Positions 20,473-29,215 of a stretch of 33,535 nucleotides of DNA are shown here, piece by piece; positions within the stretch are counted from its first letter, which is position 1; every line of letters begins with the position of its first letter. Location: positions 1-33,535 of the forward strand of contig CALGKA010000076.1 in assembly GCA_937927895.1 (NCBI GenBank). Reading direction: 5' to 3'. Position numbers and translations under genes: made by a program. The stretch is from an uncultured Granulosicoccaceae bacterium (GTDB taxonomy: Bacteria > Pseudomonadota > Gammaproteobacteria > Granulosicoccales > Granulosicoccaceae). The notes below the pieces were generated by a model. That model was given only the letters and a program-made list of their open reading frames with translations, was not told the DNA's origin and searched no databases.

Positions 20473-22787
20473 AAGGAGTCTCCGGTTAGTTCTACTAATA
20501 AGTCTTGTGCTTCTCTAAAAAATGGCGCTTGTTCTAGCGCTTGAAGTACATTTCTTTTCGCAAGTTTTTTATTGTCGAGGTTTTTATAAGCGTAGGCGAT
20601 ATTAAGGTACACGCCTGATTTGTCGTGAGGGTTAAGGCCAAGCAGGGCCTTAAATTCTCTTATGGCAGCTTCATTGTCGCCACGGTTTAAATAGTCTTTG
20701 CCCAGTCTTTCATGCAGATCAATGTTATTAGGGCTAACCCAGTTGATTGACTCAAGTACTTCAGTGGCGCGATCTGTTCTACCCTGGTCACGTAGTCGGT
20801 GTGCCAACTGATGCAGCATATCTGGTTGATAGCCGCCGTAGTCATACCATGTTTCCAGCACGTCAACAGCACGGTCTGTGTTGCCGTTAGATTCATAGGC
20901 TTCATGCAATGCTAAATAAGTGCTGCCATTGCCTACGTACTCCGGGTAAATTTCGTTGGCTTGATTAGCAAGCGCTACAACTGTTGCCCACTGATCTGAT
21001 TGTGCTGCGGTATGCATGCTGGTGAGTAGTTCGCGCCACGTATCAAATTGGCTGATTACTGTGCCTAATTTCAACTCAATATATTTTTGTAGATTGCGAT
21101 CAAGCTCTGCCGTGCTGATACCTAACACTGTGCGCACGGCTTCAGTGGTGTCTTTTCGGTTGTCAAACTCTACTAGCATCTCGGTGAGTTTTTCATGCCC
21201 CCAAAACTCACCGATCATGTCGCAGATCAAGCCTGCCTGCATGTAGCTTACGGTAACTTGGTTGGGGTAGGTGGGCCTGACAAAGCCGCTGTCTAAATTT
21301 TTAACCGGCAAGAGTTTTTTCTCGGCGATAGCTTGCAAGACATCAATCGGTATATGACGACCGCGCAGTGGACCTGTGGTCCACTCTTCATAGACGGATA
21401 CGCCCTCAGTAAACCAGCGTGGCATGCGATGGTCAGATTTTTCAATCGTAAATACATGTGCGAGTTCGTGCCACAGAGTGCTGCCCCAGTGGAATTCACC
21501 TGGTGGTCGGCCAGACGGGCTGTCCATCGCGAGCAGGTAGCCGAATGTAACACCCAGTAAACCGACACCCGGTGTGCTGACGGTTCTTACAGCGAAGTCA
21601 TCGTGGTTCGGGAATAGTTCTACAATTAGTGGTTCTGCCAGTGCGAAGTCATAGCGTTCAGAGAAGGACTTTACCGCTTTTAAAGTAAGCTCTTCTACGT
21701 AGGGTGATAAGTACTGCGCTTCATCTTTGTGCAGGCGCATCACGACTGGTACTGATCTGTTATCGCCGTCGGCGGTGTTATCTCCGGGTAGGCGAAACAT
21801 GGCAACGGTGTCCAGGTCTTTAAACTCATCTAATGTATCAAGTAGTTTTAAAGTGTTGACGGTCGCGGTATCGAATGGATCACCGCCGTAGGCAATCTCT
21901 AAATGCTTTTTAGCCCCTTCAATATCATTAAGTCGTAGTAGGTTGACACCCAGTTGTGAATGAGCGCTCCAATGTGTTGGTTGCACTTCTACTGCTTTGC
22001 GCAGTGCAACCACTGCCTCTCGGTAGCGGTAGTTAATTAAGTGATAGTGCGCCGGAACAAAAAAGACATCGCCGTAACTTGGGCTGTACTCCAATGCTTT
22101 TTTAGTCCATTCACTGTCTTCGTTGTCGCGTAGCATGTCGGCTGATGCTTTTAAAGCATAGATATCAAGTGGTGATAAGGCTTTGTTTTCAGCGCTTTCA
22201 AGTGCTTGATCGAGGAGTTGATCAGCCGCCTCTAAATTACGCGTTTCGAGTTCCATGCGCGCAAGCATTAATAGTGTTTCAACGTCATCGGGGTGTTCAA
22301 TGTGAATCTCTGCTAATAGCTTGCGTGCCTCGGGGCCGGGCCGGGATAGCAGGGCTGCAGCAAGGCCTGTTTTTGCATGTAGCAGGTTTGGATCAATCAA
22401 TAACGCTTCTTGAAAAAGCGGTGCCGCTTGACTCGGTTGATGGGTGCTTAAAAATAAACGACCCCAACGTGCCCTTATGTGAGGGTTACGTGGTTGTTCT
22501 TTTACCGCGAGGCGGAATAATTCATTGGCTTTGTTGGTATCGCCAAGCGCCCATGTGGCTTCTGCGGCTACTAACAATGATTCATTGCGTTGCAATGGTG
22601 TGTAGCAGCTAATGGCAAGGTCGATATTGCCGCGATCATATACACGGTCGCACTCTAGTAGTTGTTGATCACGGTTGGGATCGTACTCTTCGGCGCTGGC
22701 ATTGGTGCTAAGCGCCAGTAAGATTGACGCAGCCAGTAGTTGATTAAGCCTCAGGGCTACGGTGGTTTTGGTTAAAGTGTTATGCAT
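20469..22787 (-). CDS. Exported TPR protein with HELAH gluzincin-type metallopeptidase core
   Basis: From the chosen ATG the product has 772 residues. Residues 1-32 form a signal peptide (LLAASILLALSTNASA). TPR-like repeats fill about 35-330 (ATWALGDTNKANELFRLAVK, AYGGDPFDTATVNTLKLLD) and about 600-770. Between them is a peptidase_MA-type domain with HELAH (His440, Glu441, His444) and, 17 residues on, the third ligand Glu461 in WFTEGVSVYEEW. I infer a periplasmic or surface zinc peptidase held in a protein-binding superhelix. A longer frame to 22844 exists, but it would overlap the upstream gene by 41 bases and push the signal peptide inside. The 3' end overlaps moxR by 4 bases. Confidence 0.88.
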   Translation of the reverse strand: MHNTLTKTTVALRLNQLLAASILLALSTNASAEEYDPNRDQQLLECDRVYDRGNIDLAISCYTPLQRNESLLVAAEATWALGDTNKANELFRLAVKEQPRNPHIRARWGRLFLSTHQPSQAAPLFQEALLIDPNLLHAKTGLAAALLSRPGPEARKLLAEIHIEHPDDVETLLMLARMELETRNLEAADQLLDQALESAENKALSPLDIYALKASADMLRDNEDSEWTKKALEYSPSYGDVFFVPAHYHLINYRYREAVVALRKAVEVQPTHWSAHSQLGVNLLRLNDIEGAKKHLEIAYGGDPFDTATVNTLKLLDTLDEFKDLDTVAMFRLPGDNTADGDNRSVPVVMRLHKDEAQYLSPYVEELTLKAVKSFSERYDFALAEPLIVELFPNHDDFAVRTVSTPGVGLLGVTFGYLLAMDSPSGRPPGEFHWGSTLWHELAHVFTIEKSDHRMPRWFTEGVSVYEEWTTGPLRGRHIPIDVLQAIAEKKLLPVKNLDSGFVRPTYPNQVTVSYMQAGLICDMIGEFWGHEKLTEMLVEFDNRKDTTEAVRTVLGISTAELDRNLQKYIELKLGTVISQFDTWRELLTSMHTAAQSDQWATVVALANQANEIYPEYVGNGSTYLALHEAYESNGNTDRAVDVLETWYDYGGYQPDMLHQLAHRLRDQGRTDRATEVLESINWVSPNNIDLHERLGKDYLNRGDNEAAIREFKALLGLNPHDKSGVYLNIAYAYKNLDNKKLAKRNVLQALEQAPFFREAQDLLVELTGDSL

Positions 22788-22803
22788 GGTAAAAGGTTCC
22801 GCT

Positions 22804-23721
22804 TTAGTTCGACTTGTCGTCGATTTGGCGTTGAACGTCAGCAAGCTTTAGCATGAGACTTTGCAAGGTATCAAAGTATTCATCTTCATCGATATCTTCC
22901 TTGCGTGAGCGCAAGATATTTATTTGATTGCTAATAGTTTCTCTTGTGATCATGAGCTCTTGTGGGATTTGATCTTGTCTTGCCAGTAGGTTTCCATAGC
23001 GCGTTACTTCAAAGCTTTCAGCTGATTTACCTGTTAATCTGGCGTGTTCTGGTGCTAATAACTTTTCTGTTTCAAAGTAGCTTTCAATTGAACTGTTGGC
23101 AAACTCGAATATTTCAGCGGCTGTAATACTTTCATTTTTATCGGTATCAGCGGCGGGGTTGTCTAAGGCTTGCACTACATATTCTGGAAATACCACAGCG
23201 GTTTTTTCACGGCCGTTTTTTGTGGCGGTAATCAGTATTCGATTACCAGTGATTTGGTTGCCTGTGTCTATCACGTCAATTAATGCGCCACTGGCACTGG
23301 TAGAGGCGACTACCAGTTGTTGTCTTGATTTTATTTTATTCAACAGCTCAGCTAGTTCTTCGCCTGTGATATCGGGCCCTGGAATATTAAATTTATAGGT
23401 CTTGCCATCGAATGAACCATGACCAATAAAAAAAGCGCTGAACTTGTCTATGTCTTCTCGTGTGGCTATCGCTTCGAATAGTGCGATAAGAATGTCTTTC
23501 TTTGATGCATCGCCTCGTAGCAGCATGACATCGGTAGGGGTAAGGGCTATACGACGGGTTGCATCAGCAATTGTGGTAGCGTATTCGTTGAATTTTTCAG
23601 AGTATTCTTCACTGCCACCAAGGCCGCTGATAACCACGGTTACGTTGGCGGCATGTGCTTGTGAAAGAGCAGTTAAACACATAGCCAATAGCGCGAATAG
23701 TCTTGTGCGGAAAAATATCAT
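22804..23721 (-). CDS. Exported caspase-fold (C13/C14-like) protein lacking the catalytic Cys
   Basis: The 305-residue product has a signal peptide (MIFFRTRLFALLAMCLTALSQAHA). It then has a caspase/legumain-like domain with the His-Gly dyad FFIGHGSFDG (His101), the strand LVVASTSASGALI, and an EF-hand-like loop ADTDKNESITAAEIFE followed by LLAPEHARLTG, a layout known from caspase-like proteins. Where active relatives have Cys-x-Ser-Gly, this one reads S142-A-S-G, so it is probably not a Cys peptidase. The start is fixed by an ATGA overlap with the upstream VWA gene and by the signal peptide; a longer frame to 23802 would run 85 bases into that gene. A C-terminal helical region (about 240-300) may pair with neighbours. 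Confidence 0.8.
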   Translation of the reverse strand: MIFFRTRLFALLAMCLTALSQAHAANVTVVISGLGGSEEYSEKFNEYATTIADATRRIALTPTDVMLLRGDASKKDILIALFEAIATREDIDKFSAFFIGHGSFDGKTYKFNIPGPDITGEELAELLNKIKSRQQLVVASTSASGALIDVIDTGNQITGNRILITATKNGREKTAVVFPEYVVQALDNPAADTDKNESITAAEIFEFANSSIESYFETEKLLAPEHARLTGKSAESFEVTRYGNLLARQDQIPQELMITRETISNQINILRSRKEDIDEDEYFDTLQSLMLKLADVQRQIDDKSN

Positions 23722-25973
23722 AAACGTCCCCAGCGCAAGCGTAGAAACCATTCTAGTAGTTTTACGCTGATAAGAAACAAAAAGAAAAGTGGGGCATTCC
23801 ACAGAGGAAATGTTTGTTCACGAACGATGCCTGAGCGTGCTGTGCGCAGTGTTTCAGTAATGGAGTTTGCATCGCCCAGGCTGTAGTAGTTACCTTGTGT
23901 GCTGCTGGCTATTCGTTTAAGAAAGTCATCGTTTTGCGCTAAGCCGTATTGCTCTGCGGTGCCATCTTCGCGGTAGATCCAGTTTGTGTTGGATGAAATA
24001 ACGGCGTTTTCTGCATTAGTGGCGTTTATATTAATTTGCCAGCTGCCGGCCTGGGTGGCATTGCCGTTTGCTGTGTATAGGCCTGGTTCTTCTGCACTGG
24101 CATTTAACGTGACATTACTCTTGCTGCCATCTGGCGCGATCAAGGTGGCACTAACCACACCGTTCGAAAGTGGCTTAAATTGCTTGTCGAATAGTTTTGT
24201 TGATAGCACCACTTGTGATTCGTCTTGGTAGATTTGTTGGTCTGTGGTCACTTGCATTTGTTGTGGGGCAGTCGCAGCAATTGCATGAATTAGCTGACGC
24301 CAAAAGGTTTCATGATGTTGGTCTTCAGCAGGCAATTGCATTTGCCATCGCCAAGTTCCACTAGTGGCTAGTAGATATGAGTTGCCATTACCGTAGCGTT
24401 GATAAGCAAGCAACGGGTGGCTACGGTTGTCGCTTGTTACTGACAATAAAACATTGGCTCCGGGTTTGGGTTCACCTGTGATTTGAAAGTCTGCAATCTC
24501 TGGCAGTGCTAACCATTGTGTTTCATTGTCGATAGGGGAATTAGTAAAACGTGTGATAGGTGAATAGTTGCCTGCGCTAGTCAGTGTGGCTTTTGCATAG
24601 ACTCTTGCGAAGGTTGGCTTATTAGAATTTTGCAGCGTGACCGGCAGTGTTCTTGCCACGGGGCTGTTCTGCCAGTTTCCATCTGCAAGGGCTTTGTCAC
24701 CGGCTAGCATTAATAAGGTACCGCCACGCTCTGATACGTAGTCGTGAAGGAGTTGCTGTTGAATAGGATCTAGTGATACCGCTTCAACATTACCTACAAT
24801 GACTGCATCATATAAATACAACTCTGCTTTTGTATTGGGAAAGCCATTGGCGTGTTGTTCTGGAGACTCTATACCCTGTCGATAAAATTTGTTTGGAGTG
24901 GTGCGTAATATAGTAACAAGCGATATGCCTTGTACCTTGTTCATGGCGCGTCGAATAAACTTGTATTCCCAACGCGGTTCACCTTCAAAATACAGTACTT
25001 TGCGTTTTTCTTCCCCGACTTGTAGTAAACGACTGCGGCTGTTGTTTTGCGGAGCGATATCACCGGCCGCCGCTTCGGCTTCAAAGCGTAGTTCTTGTAC
25101 TCCTGTTTCAGCTGCGTTTATATCGATTTCTACAGTGCTAACACCTGCAATATTGGCGATGTTTTTTTCTTGTATCGCTATGATGTCGTCACCAGAATAG
25201 ACTTTTACCCTTAAGGTTTCTTGTGCGCCGTGTTGCACCGTAACCCGTGCTGTTTGTACCGAGCCTGGCATTGCGTTGGTGGGTAAGTCTACAGAGACTA
25301 CTTCAGTATCATTGGTGAGTATGGTTTTGCCAACACCAACGGTATGAACAGGAATATTATAGTTTGAAAGCTTGTTCCAGAATTCAGTGTTTATAGCATT
25401 TGAATTATCGCTGCCATCGCTTGCCAGTACTACCGCCGTTAGCGGGTTTGCACGTGCTTGATCTAGTACATTGATTAAAGCGTCGGTGATATTGCTGCGC
25501 TGATCAAACGTATTGAGTACGTTTGCTTGCGGTAGATGATCGAGCCAGTTTAATTCGTTGCCGAAAGTCGCGGTATTAACTGTGAAAAGTTCATTAAGAT
25601 CCGGTAGTAGGTTATCTTTGAGTTCTGCGCGTGCGGATTCAAAGCGACTTTGGCCATCGGTTTCTATTTGCATACTGGCAGAAGAATCTAACAATACAAC
25701 CACTGAGTTCTCACCAGCGCTGATAGATTCAAGAGTCAGCGACGGTTGCCAGATTAGGGAAAGCAGGGTGGCCGCCACTGTGGATTGCAATGCCCATAGA
25801 GTCCAGAGTTTATTGGCGCTTAGATCATGTCTACGGCGCCAAAGGCTAAATCCAATGGCTAATGCGGCAAGGCAAATAAGCGCTGCTAACAGCCACGGGC
25901 TTAGTGATGATGCAAAAGACAGTTTGCCTGCATCGTAGTCGCTCTTGGGGTGGTTGAGTAGCCAGTCAAACAT
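23718..25973 (-). CDS. VWA-domain membrane protein with amidotransferase-like domain
   Basis: The 751-residue protein has membrane segments at about 27-45 and 56-76. A VWA domain follows with MIDAS motif LLDSSASMQ (Asp96, Ser98, Ser100) and DAVVLASDGSDN-like strand TAVVLASDGSDNSN. Next are Ig-like stretches, a glutamine-amidotransferase-like fold (YDAVIVGNVEAVSLDPIQQQLL...GGTLLMLAGDKALADG) and a C-terminal membrane anchor (FFLFLISVKLLEWFLRLRW). Architecture and MIDAS position mirror the BatA-like protein at 16477-18441, so the two are probably paralogues acting together. It overlaps the caspase-fold gene by 4 bases. A 193-base gap separates it from the DUF4159 gene upstream, so a promoter may lie at 25974-26166. 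Confidence 0.88.
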   Translation of the reverse strand: MFDWLLNHPKSDYDAGKLSFASSLSPWLLAALICLAALAIGFSLWRRRHDLSANKLWTLWALQSTVAATLLSLIWQPSLTLESISAGENSVVVLLDSSASMQIETDGQSRFESARAELKDNLLPDLNELFTVNTATFGNELNWLDHLPQANVLNTFDQRSNITDALINVLDQARANPLTAVVLASDGSDNSNAINTEFWNKLSNYNIPVHTVGVGKTILTNDTEVVSVDLPTNAMPGSVQTARVTVQHGAQETLRVKVYSGDDIIAIQEKNIANIAGVSTVEIDINAAETGVQELRFEAEAAAGDIAPQNNSRSRLLQVGEEKRKVLYFEGEPRWEYKFIRRAMNKVQGISLVTILRTTPNKFYRQGIESPEQHANGFPNTKAELYLYDAVIVGNVEAVSLDPIQQQLLHDYVSERGGTLLMLAGDKALADGNWQNSPVARTLPVTLQNSNKPTFARVYAKATLTSAGNYSPITRFTNSPIDNETQWLALPEIADFQITGEPKPGANVLLSVTSDNRSHPLLAYQRYGNGNSYLLATSGTWRWQMQLPAEDQHHETFWRQLIHAIAATAPQQMQVTTDQQIYQDESQVVLSTKLFDKQFKPLSNGVVSATLIAPDGSKSNVTLNASAEEPGLYTANGNATQAGSWQININATNAENAVISSNTNWIYREDGTAEQYGLAQNDDFLKRIASSTQGNYYSLGDANSITETLRTARSGIVREQTFPLWNAPLFFLFLISVKLLEWFLRLRWGRL

Positions 25974-26166
25974 ATTGGCTTATTTGAATTGTATTTAAGA
26001 TAGTGTTCACTTCTACTTTATAAACATGTCGGTGGTTACCGTGCTTTGTGCTGTCGCCACTATAAAACATCTAGCGGCCAGAGCAGCTCTACCGATGTTT
26101 TGTCGCGAGGTATTGTTTGCAATGCGATGTTGTGAAGTGGGCAATTGAGTAACCTTTTTAAAGCCT

Positions 26167-26991
26167 TTAGTGTGTCATTGCATACAGAACGTAATTTATA
26201 GCAACTTGGTAGGCCAGTGCAGAGTAATGCGCTGGATATTCAGGCCAATCTGCGTGTTCCCAGGCATCACCTAAATCCATGTTAAAGTTGATCGCAACCA
26301 TGATTCGGCCGTTGTCATCTAGTATAGCGCGCCAGTGTGGAATGTTACCGCCGCGTTCCCAAGTTCTGCCTGACCGTAATGGGCGTATACCTGGAATTTG
26401 TTGTCTGTCTGGTAAATCGTAGAGTACGTGAAATATTGTGTTGTCATCTTTTAGTTCTATGATGTCTCTGTTAGGAAAGACCCGTTTCATTACGGCTTCA
26501 AAGTTTGCCCACTGAGAAGGACCGTGAAAATCATCAACCATAAGAAATCCGCCGCGCAGGCAGTATTCACGTAGTCGTTGAGCTTCATAATCATTTAGAG
26601 AAAGCGAGCCTACTTCAACGGCATATATCCATGGGAAATCAAAAATGGTGTCGTTGTCTAACCTAATTAAAACCCCTTCGTCGCGACTGTTTACCCGTGT
26701 GAGTCTCTTAATGCCTGCCAGCAGATGGGTTTCTGCTTCAGGCCAGTCAACTCGCCATCTTGGGCCCCAGCCTTCCATATCATTGCCGTGGTAGACGAGC
26801 CGTGCGAAAGCAAACTCGCTTTGATTGACAAACTGGTAGGTTGTGTGTCCGCCCGGGTCAGGTGAGGTAACTGTTTGAGCCATGCCTGCTTGTGCAATTA
26901 TGCAGCCGAAAAACCCAGTGAAAAAGACGACCAACGCGAGAATCGACGCGCGTGCTTGAGCCGGTGGGTGTGTCACGGTCTTTCTCAGCAT
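26167..26991 (-). CDS. DUF4159 exported protein
   Basis: The 274-residue protein has an N-terminal membrane/signal segment (about 15-38, ILALVVFFTGFFGCIIAQAG). It then has the DUF4159 domain: FAFARLVYHGNDMEGWGPRW, WPEAETHLL, FDFPWIYAVEVGSLSL, LREYCLRGGFLMVDDFHG and the late GRIMVAINFNMDLGDAWEHAD. DUF4159 has an amidotransferase-like fold without the Cys nucleophile and is commonly encoded near MoxR/VWA genes; its function is unknown to me. It is the first gene of the minus-strand run. The ATG is preceded by GAGGA with a 10-base spacer. Confidence 0.88.
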   Translation of the reverse strand: MLRKTVTHPPAQARASILALVVFFTGFFGCIIAQAGMAQTVTSPDPGGHTTYQFVNQSEFAFARLVYHGNDMEGWGPRWRVDWPEAETHLLAGIKRLTRVNSRDEGVLIRLDNDTIFDFPWIYAVEVGSLSLNDYEAQRLREYCLRGGFLMVDDFHGPSQWANFEAVMKRVFPNRDIIELKDDNTIFHVLYDLPDRQQIPGIRPLRSGRTWERGGNIPHWRAILDDNGRIMVAINFNMDLGDAWEHADWPEYPAHYSALAYQVAINYVLYAMTH

Positions 26992-27294
26992 GGAACACTA
27001 ATCCTCGTGTGGTTTAGCGGCGTTTCCCAGGTGTACGATGTACTTGTTTTAGCGCTAAATTTTGTGCTTTTTCAAGACTTTAGTGAATGCCGGTAGGTTG
27101 CAGTGTCCCGGATGGCTGTTTCGCTCATTCAGTATAACGGATCAACAAGGATTCAGACCGGAAAACCACGGTAAAGTTGCCGGTTTCCAAGCGGAAACGG
27201 CCTGCGAGAACAGATCGTGGCACACTTGCGCCAAATCAATGGCGCCGCTGGCACAAGCGTAGCGCTGCCAGACCCTGCATTGGAATTCTTGAAG
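26992..27294. other. Divergent intergenic region between DUF4159 and nagZ
   Basis: About 300 bases carry the promoters for two divergent units. It contains the perfect 12-base palindrome TTTAGCGCTAAA (27048-27059) and a GC/AT hairpin with one bulge at 27179-27201 (GTTTCC-AAGC-GGAAAC core). The nagZ frame remains open back to a GTG at 27217, but no homologous residues are seen there. No other gene is visible. Confidence 0.6.
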
Positions 27295-28317
27295 ATGGTA
27301 CAAACATCACCCCCCGGACCTTTGATGATCGATATCGAAGGGCTTTTTGCGAATGCAGAAGATCTGGAGCTTATTGCTCACCCGCAGATCGGTGGGGTAA
27401 TTTTGTTCAGCCGAAATTACCAAAATCTGCGGCAGCTTAAAGCATTGGTAGCGCAATTACGTAAAGCCCGACAAGGGGATTTACTGATTGCCGTCGATCA
27501 TGAGGGTGGGCGGGTGCAAAGATTCAAAGATGAGTTCACTGCGATCCCTGCAATGGCCACGTTTGGTGCGCGCTACACTCTTGATGCTAAAGCTTCCTTG
27601 CAGGCTTTGCGCGAAACCGCCAGGCTCATGGCCTGTGAATTAATTGAATGCGAACTAGATTTCACTTTTGCGCCGGTGGTAGATCTTGATCATGGCTTGT
27701 CCGCAGTGATAGGTGACCGTGCCTTGCACAATACTGTTGATGGGGTAGTTGACTTAGCACGGGCTTTAATTGACGGCTTTGATTCAGTCGGATGTGCCAG
27801 TGTGTTAAAACATTTTCCAGGCCACGGTAGCGTGGTCGAAGATACACATTTAGATTTTGCTCATGATACCCGTAGCTACGATGCGATAGCGGCTTCGGAT
27901 CAGCTACCGTTTCAACAGCTTGCCAATACGGCTACAGCGATGATGTCATCGCATGTTGTGTATGACGCGATAGATAAGCTTCCTGCAAGTTTGAGCCGAA
28001 TTTGGTTAACCGATATTTTACGAAGCAAGCTTGGGTTTACAGGTGCTGTTATAAGTGATGATCTCACCATGGCGGCGGTCGCCAAGTTAGGTTCTGTGGG
28101 GCAGTCTACACGTCTAGCACTTGATGCAGGCTCTGATTTAATTCTCATTTGCAATGATCGTGGTGCAGTAACTGAAGCACTAGATGATCTAGGCGATCAG
28201 CCTATGCAGCAGGCCAGTTTGGCTCGCCGCTTAAAGCTAAAGCGCAACATGGCGGCCGTTTTACCCGATGCTGACGAGCTAGCGGCAACGCGAGAGTTTA
28301 TTGTGTCAATGGCATAG
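27295..28317 (+). CDS. nagZ: Beta-N-acetylhexosaminidase NagZ
   Basis: NagZ is a cytoplasmic glycoside hydrolase family 3 enzyme that removes GlcNAc from anhydro-muropeptides during peptidoglycan recycling. The product (340 residues from the chosen ATG) has GPLMIDIEGL at the N terminus, AHPQIGGVILFSRNY, AVDHEGGRVQRFKDEF, the catalytic loop KHFPGHGSVVEDTH (Lys172-His173, His177) and the nucleophile Asp255 in ISDDLTMAAV. The chosen ATG gives the usual NagZ length and puts GPLMIDIEG at the family position. A GTG at 27217 would add 26 unmatched residues. In organisms with inducible AmpC, NagZ products signal beta-lactamase induction, but no ampR/ampC lies here. Confidence 0.95.
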   Translation: MVQTSPPGPLMIDIEGLFANAEDLELIAHPQIGGVILFSRNYQNLRQLKALVAQLRKARQGDLLIAVDHEGGRVQRFKDEFTAIPAMATFGARYTLDAKASLQALRETARLMACELIECELDFTFAPVVDLDHGLSAVIGDRALHNTVDGVVDLARALIDGFDSVGCASVLKHFPGHGSVVEDTHLDFAHDTRSYDAIAASDQLPFQQLANTATAMMSSHVVYDAIDKLPASLSRIWLTDILRSKLGFTGAVISDDLTMAAVAKLGSVGQSTRLALDAGSDLILICNDRGAVTEALDDLGDQPMQQASLARRLKLKRNMAAVLPDADELAATREFIVSMA

Positions 28318-28390
28318 TTCGCTTAGCGCTTAGATTCATTGCTTAAGCCGTGTACAATAGAAAAAATAATTTAATTAAAGGCAAGGATTG

Positions 28391-29134
28391 ATGTCCAAAA
28401 TAGCAATTATCGGTGGTACTGGTGTGAGTAATATGCCCGGTATGACTCTTAGCCATAGAGAAATGGTTAAGACCATCTATGGTGCACCTTCGAGCCCGTT
28501 GATTCATGGCTCTATTAATGACTGCGACGTTATTTTTCTTGCAAGGCATGGTGGGCGGCACACCATTCCACCGCATATGGTGAACTATAGGGCTAATATA
28601 AAAGCGCTTAGCGAGATAGGGGTCACTCATGTGATAGCGCTTGCAGCAGTGGGTGGCATTGCAGATGAATGTGTTGATCAGTCGATTGTAATCCCTGATC
28701 AAATTATTGACTACACATATGAGCGTTCACATACTTTTCATGGCGCCAAGCACGACAAATTTGAACACATAGATTTTACAGAGCCTTATTCTGCACACAT
28801 TAGAAAGCAATTGATTACCGTCGCTGGAAGTTTAAATTTACCATTAGTGCCACAAGGTGTTTATGGTGCCACCCAGGGCCCGCGACTCGAAACCGCGGCA
28901 GAAATAAGGCGTATGGAAAACGATGGCTGTACCATAGTAGGAATGACCGGTATGCCAGAAGCCTCACTGGCACGTGAGCTGGGAATAGAGTATGCCTGTT
29001 GTGCCATGGTGGTAAATCGAGCCCCGGGTAAAGTCGATACAGGCATCAGCTTTAGTGATATAGAAAAGAACCTTAAAGGTGGGGTTGCGCACGTTCAAAA
29101 ATTAATAACCCAGGTGCTTGCTAAAGGCTTATAG
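28391..29134 (+). CDS. S-methyl-5'-thioinosine phosphorylase (PNP/MTAP family)
   Basis: The 247-residue enzyme has the PNP/MTAP family phosphate-binding start IAIIGGTGVSNMPG, then FLARHGGRHTIPPHMVNYRANI, HVIALAAVGGIAD, the PDQIIDYTYERSHTFH segment, YGATQGPRLETAAEI and the MTGMPEASLARELGIEYACC base-binding region. It resembles Pseudomonas PA3004, which splits methylthioinosine to hypoxanthine and methylthioribose phosphate and likewise sits next to nagZ. Methylthioadenosine phosphorylase is the main alternative. AAAGG nine bases upstream supports ATG 28391 over the TTG just before it. It lies 73 bases after nagZ. Confidence 0.9.
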   Translation: MSKIAIIGGTGVSNMPGMTLSHREMVKTIYGAPSSPLIHGSINDCDVIFLARHGGRHTIPPHMVNYRANIKALSEIGVTHVIALAAVGGIADECVDQSIVIPDQIIDYTYERSHTFHGAKHDKFEHIDFTEPYSAHIRKQLITVAGSLNLPLVPQGVYGATQGPRLETAAEIRRMENDGCTIVGMTGMPEASLARELGIEYACCAMVVNRAPGKVDTGISFSDIEKNLKGGVAHVQKLITQVLAKGL

Positions 29135-29155
29135 CGAGTAGGATAATTAACTTAT

Positions 29156-29215
29156 TGTTAGTATCCTTGCTGTTAGTATCCTTGCTGTTAGTAACCTAGC
29201 TGTTAGTAACCTAGA
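29156..29215. repeat. Four 15-bp tandem repeats between convergent genes
   Basis: TGTTAGTATCCTTGC occurs twice exactly (29156-29170, 29171-29185). TGTTAGTAACCTAGC (29186-29200) and TGTTAGTAACCTAGA (29201-29215) follow at the same 15-base period. The last copy enters the 3' end of the dehydrogenase gene and contributes its stop codon (TTA on + strand at 29203-29205) and last codons. Copies 3 and 4 carry the near-palindrome GTTAGTAAC. Confidence 0.95.

Noticed and set aside
22788..22844. Longer start for the TPR-peptidase gene
   Set aside because: It would overlap the caspase-fold gene by 41 bases and bury the signal peptide; the ATG at 22787 gives a normal signal peptide.
23722..23802. Longer start for the caspase-fold gene
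   Set aside because: It would run 85 bases into the VWA gene; the ATGA junction and the signal peptide at 23721 fit better.
27217..27294. GTG start giving NagZ 26 extra residues
   Set aside because: The extra residues have no match to the NagZ N terminus, which begins near GPLMIDIEG.
29156..29215. Attachment site or mobile-element footprint
   Set aside because: No integrase, transposase or flanking duplication is nearby; a simple tandem duplication explains it.
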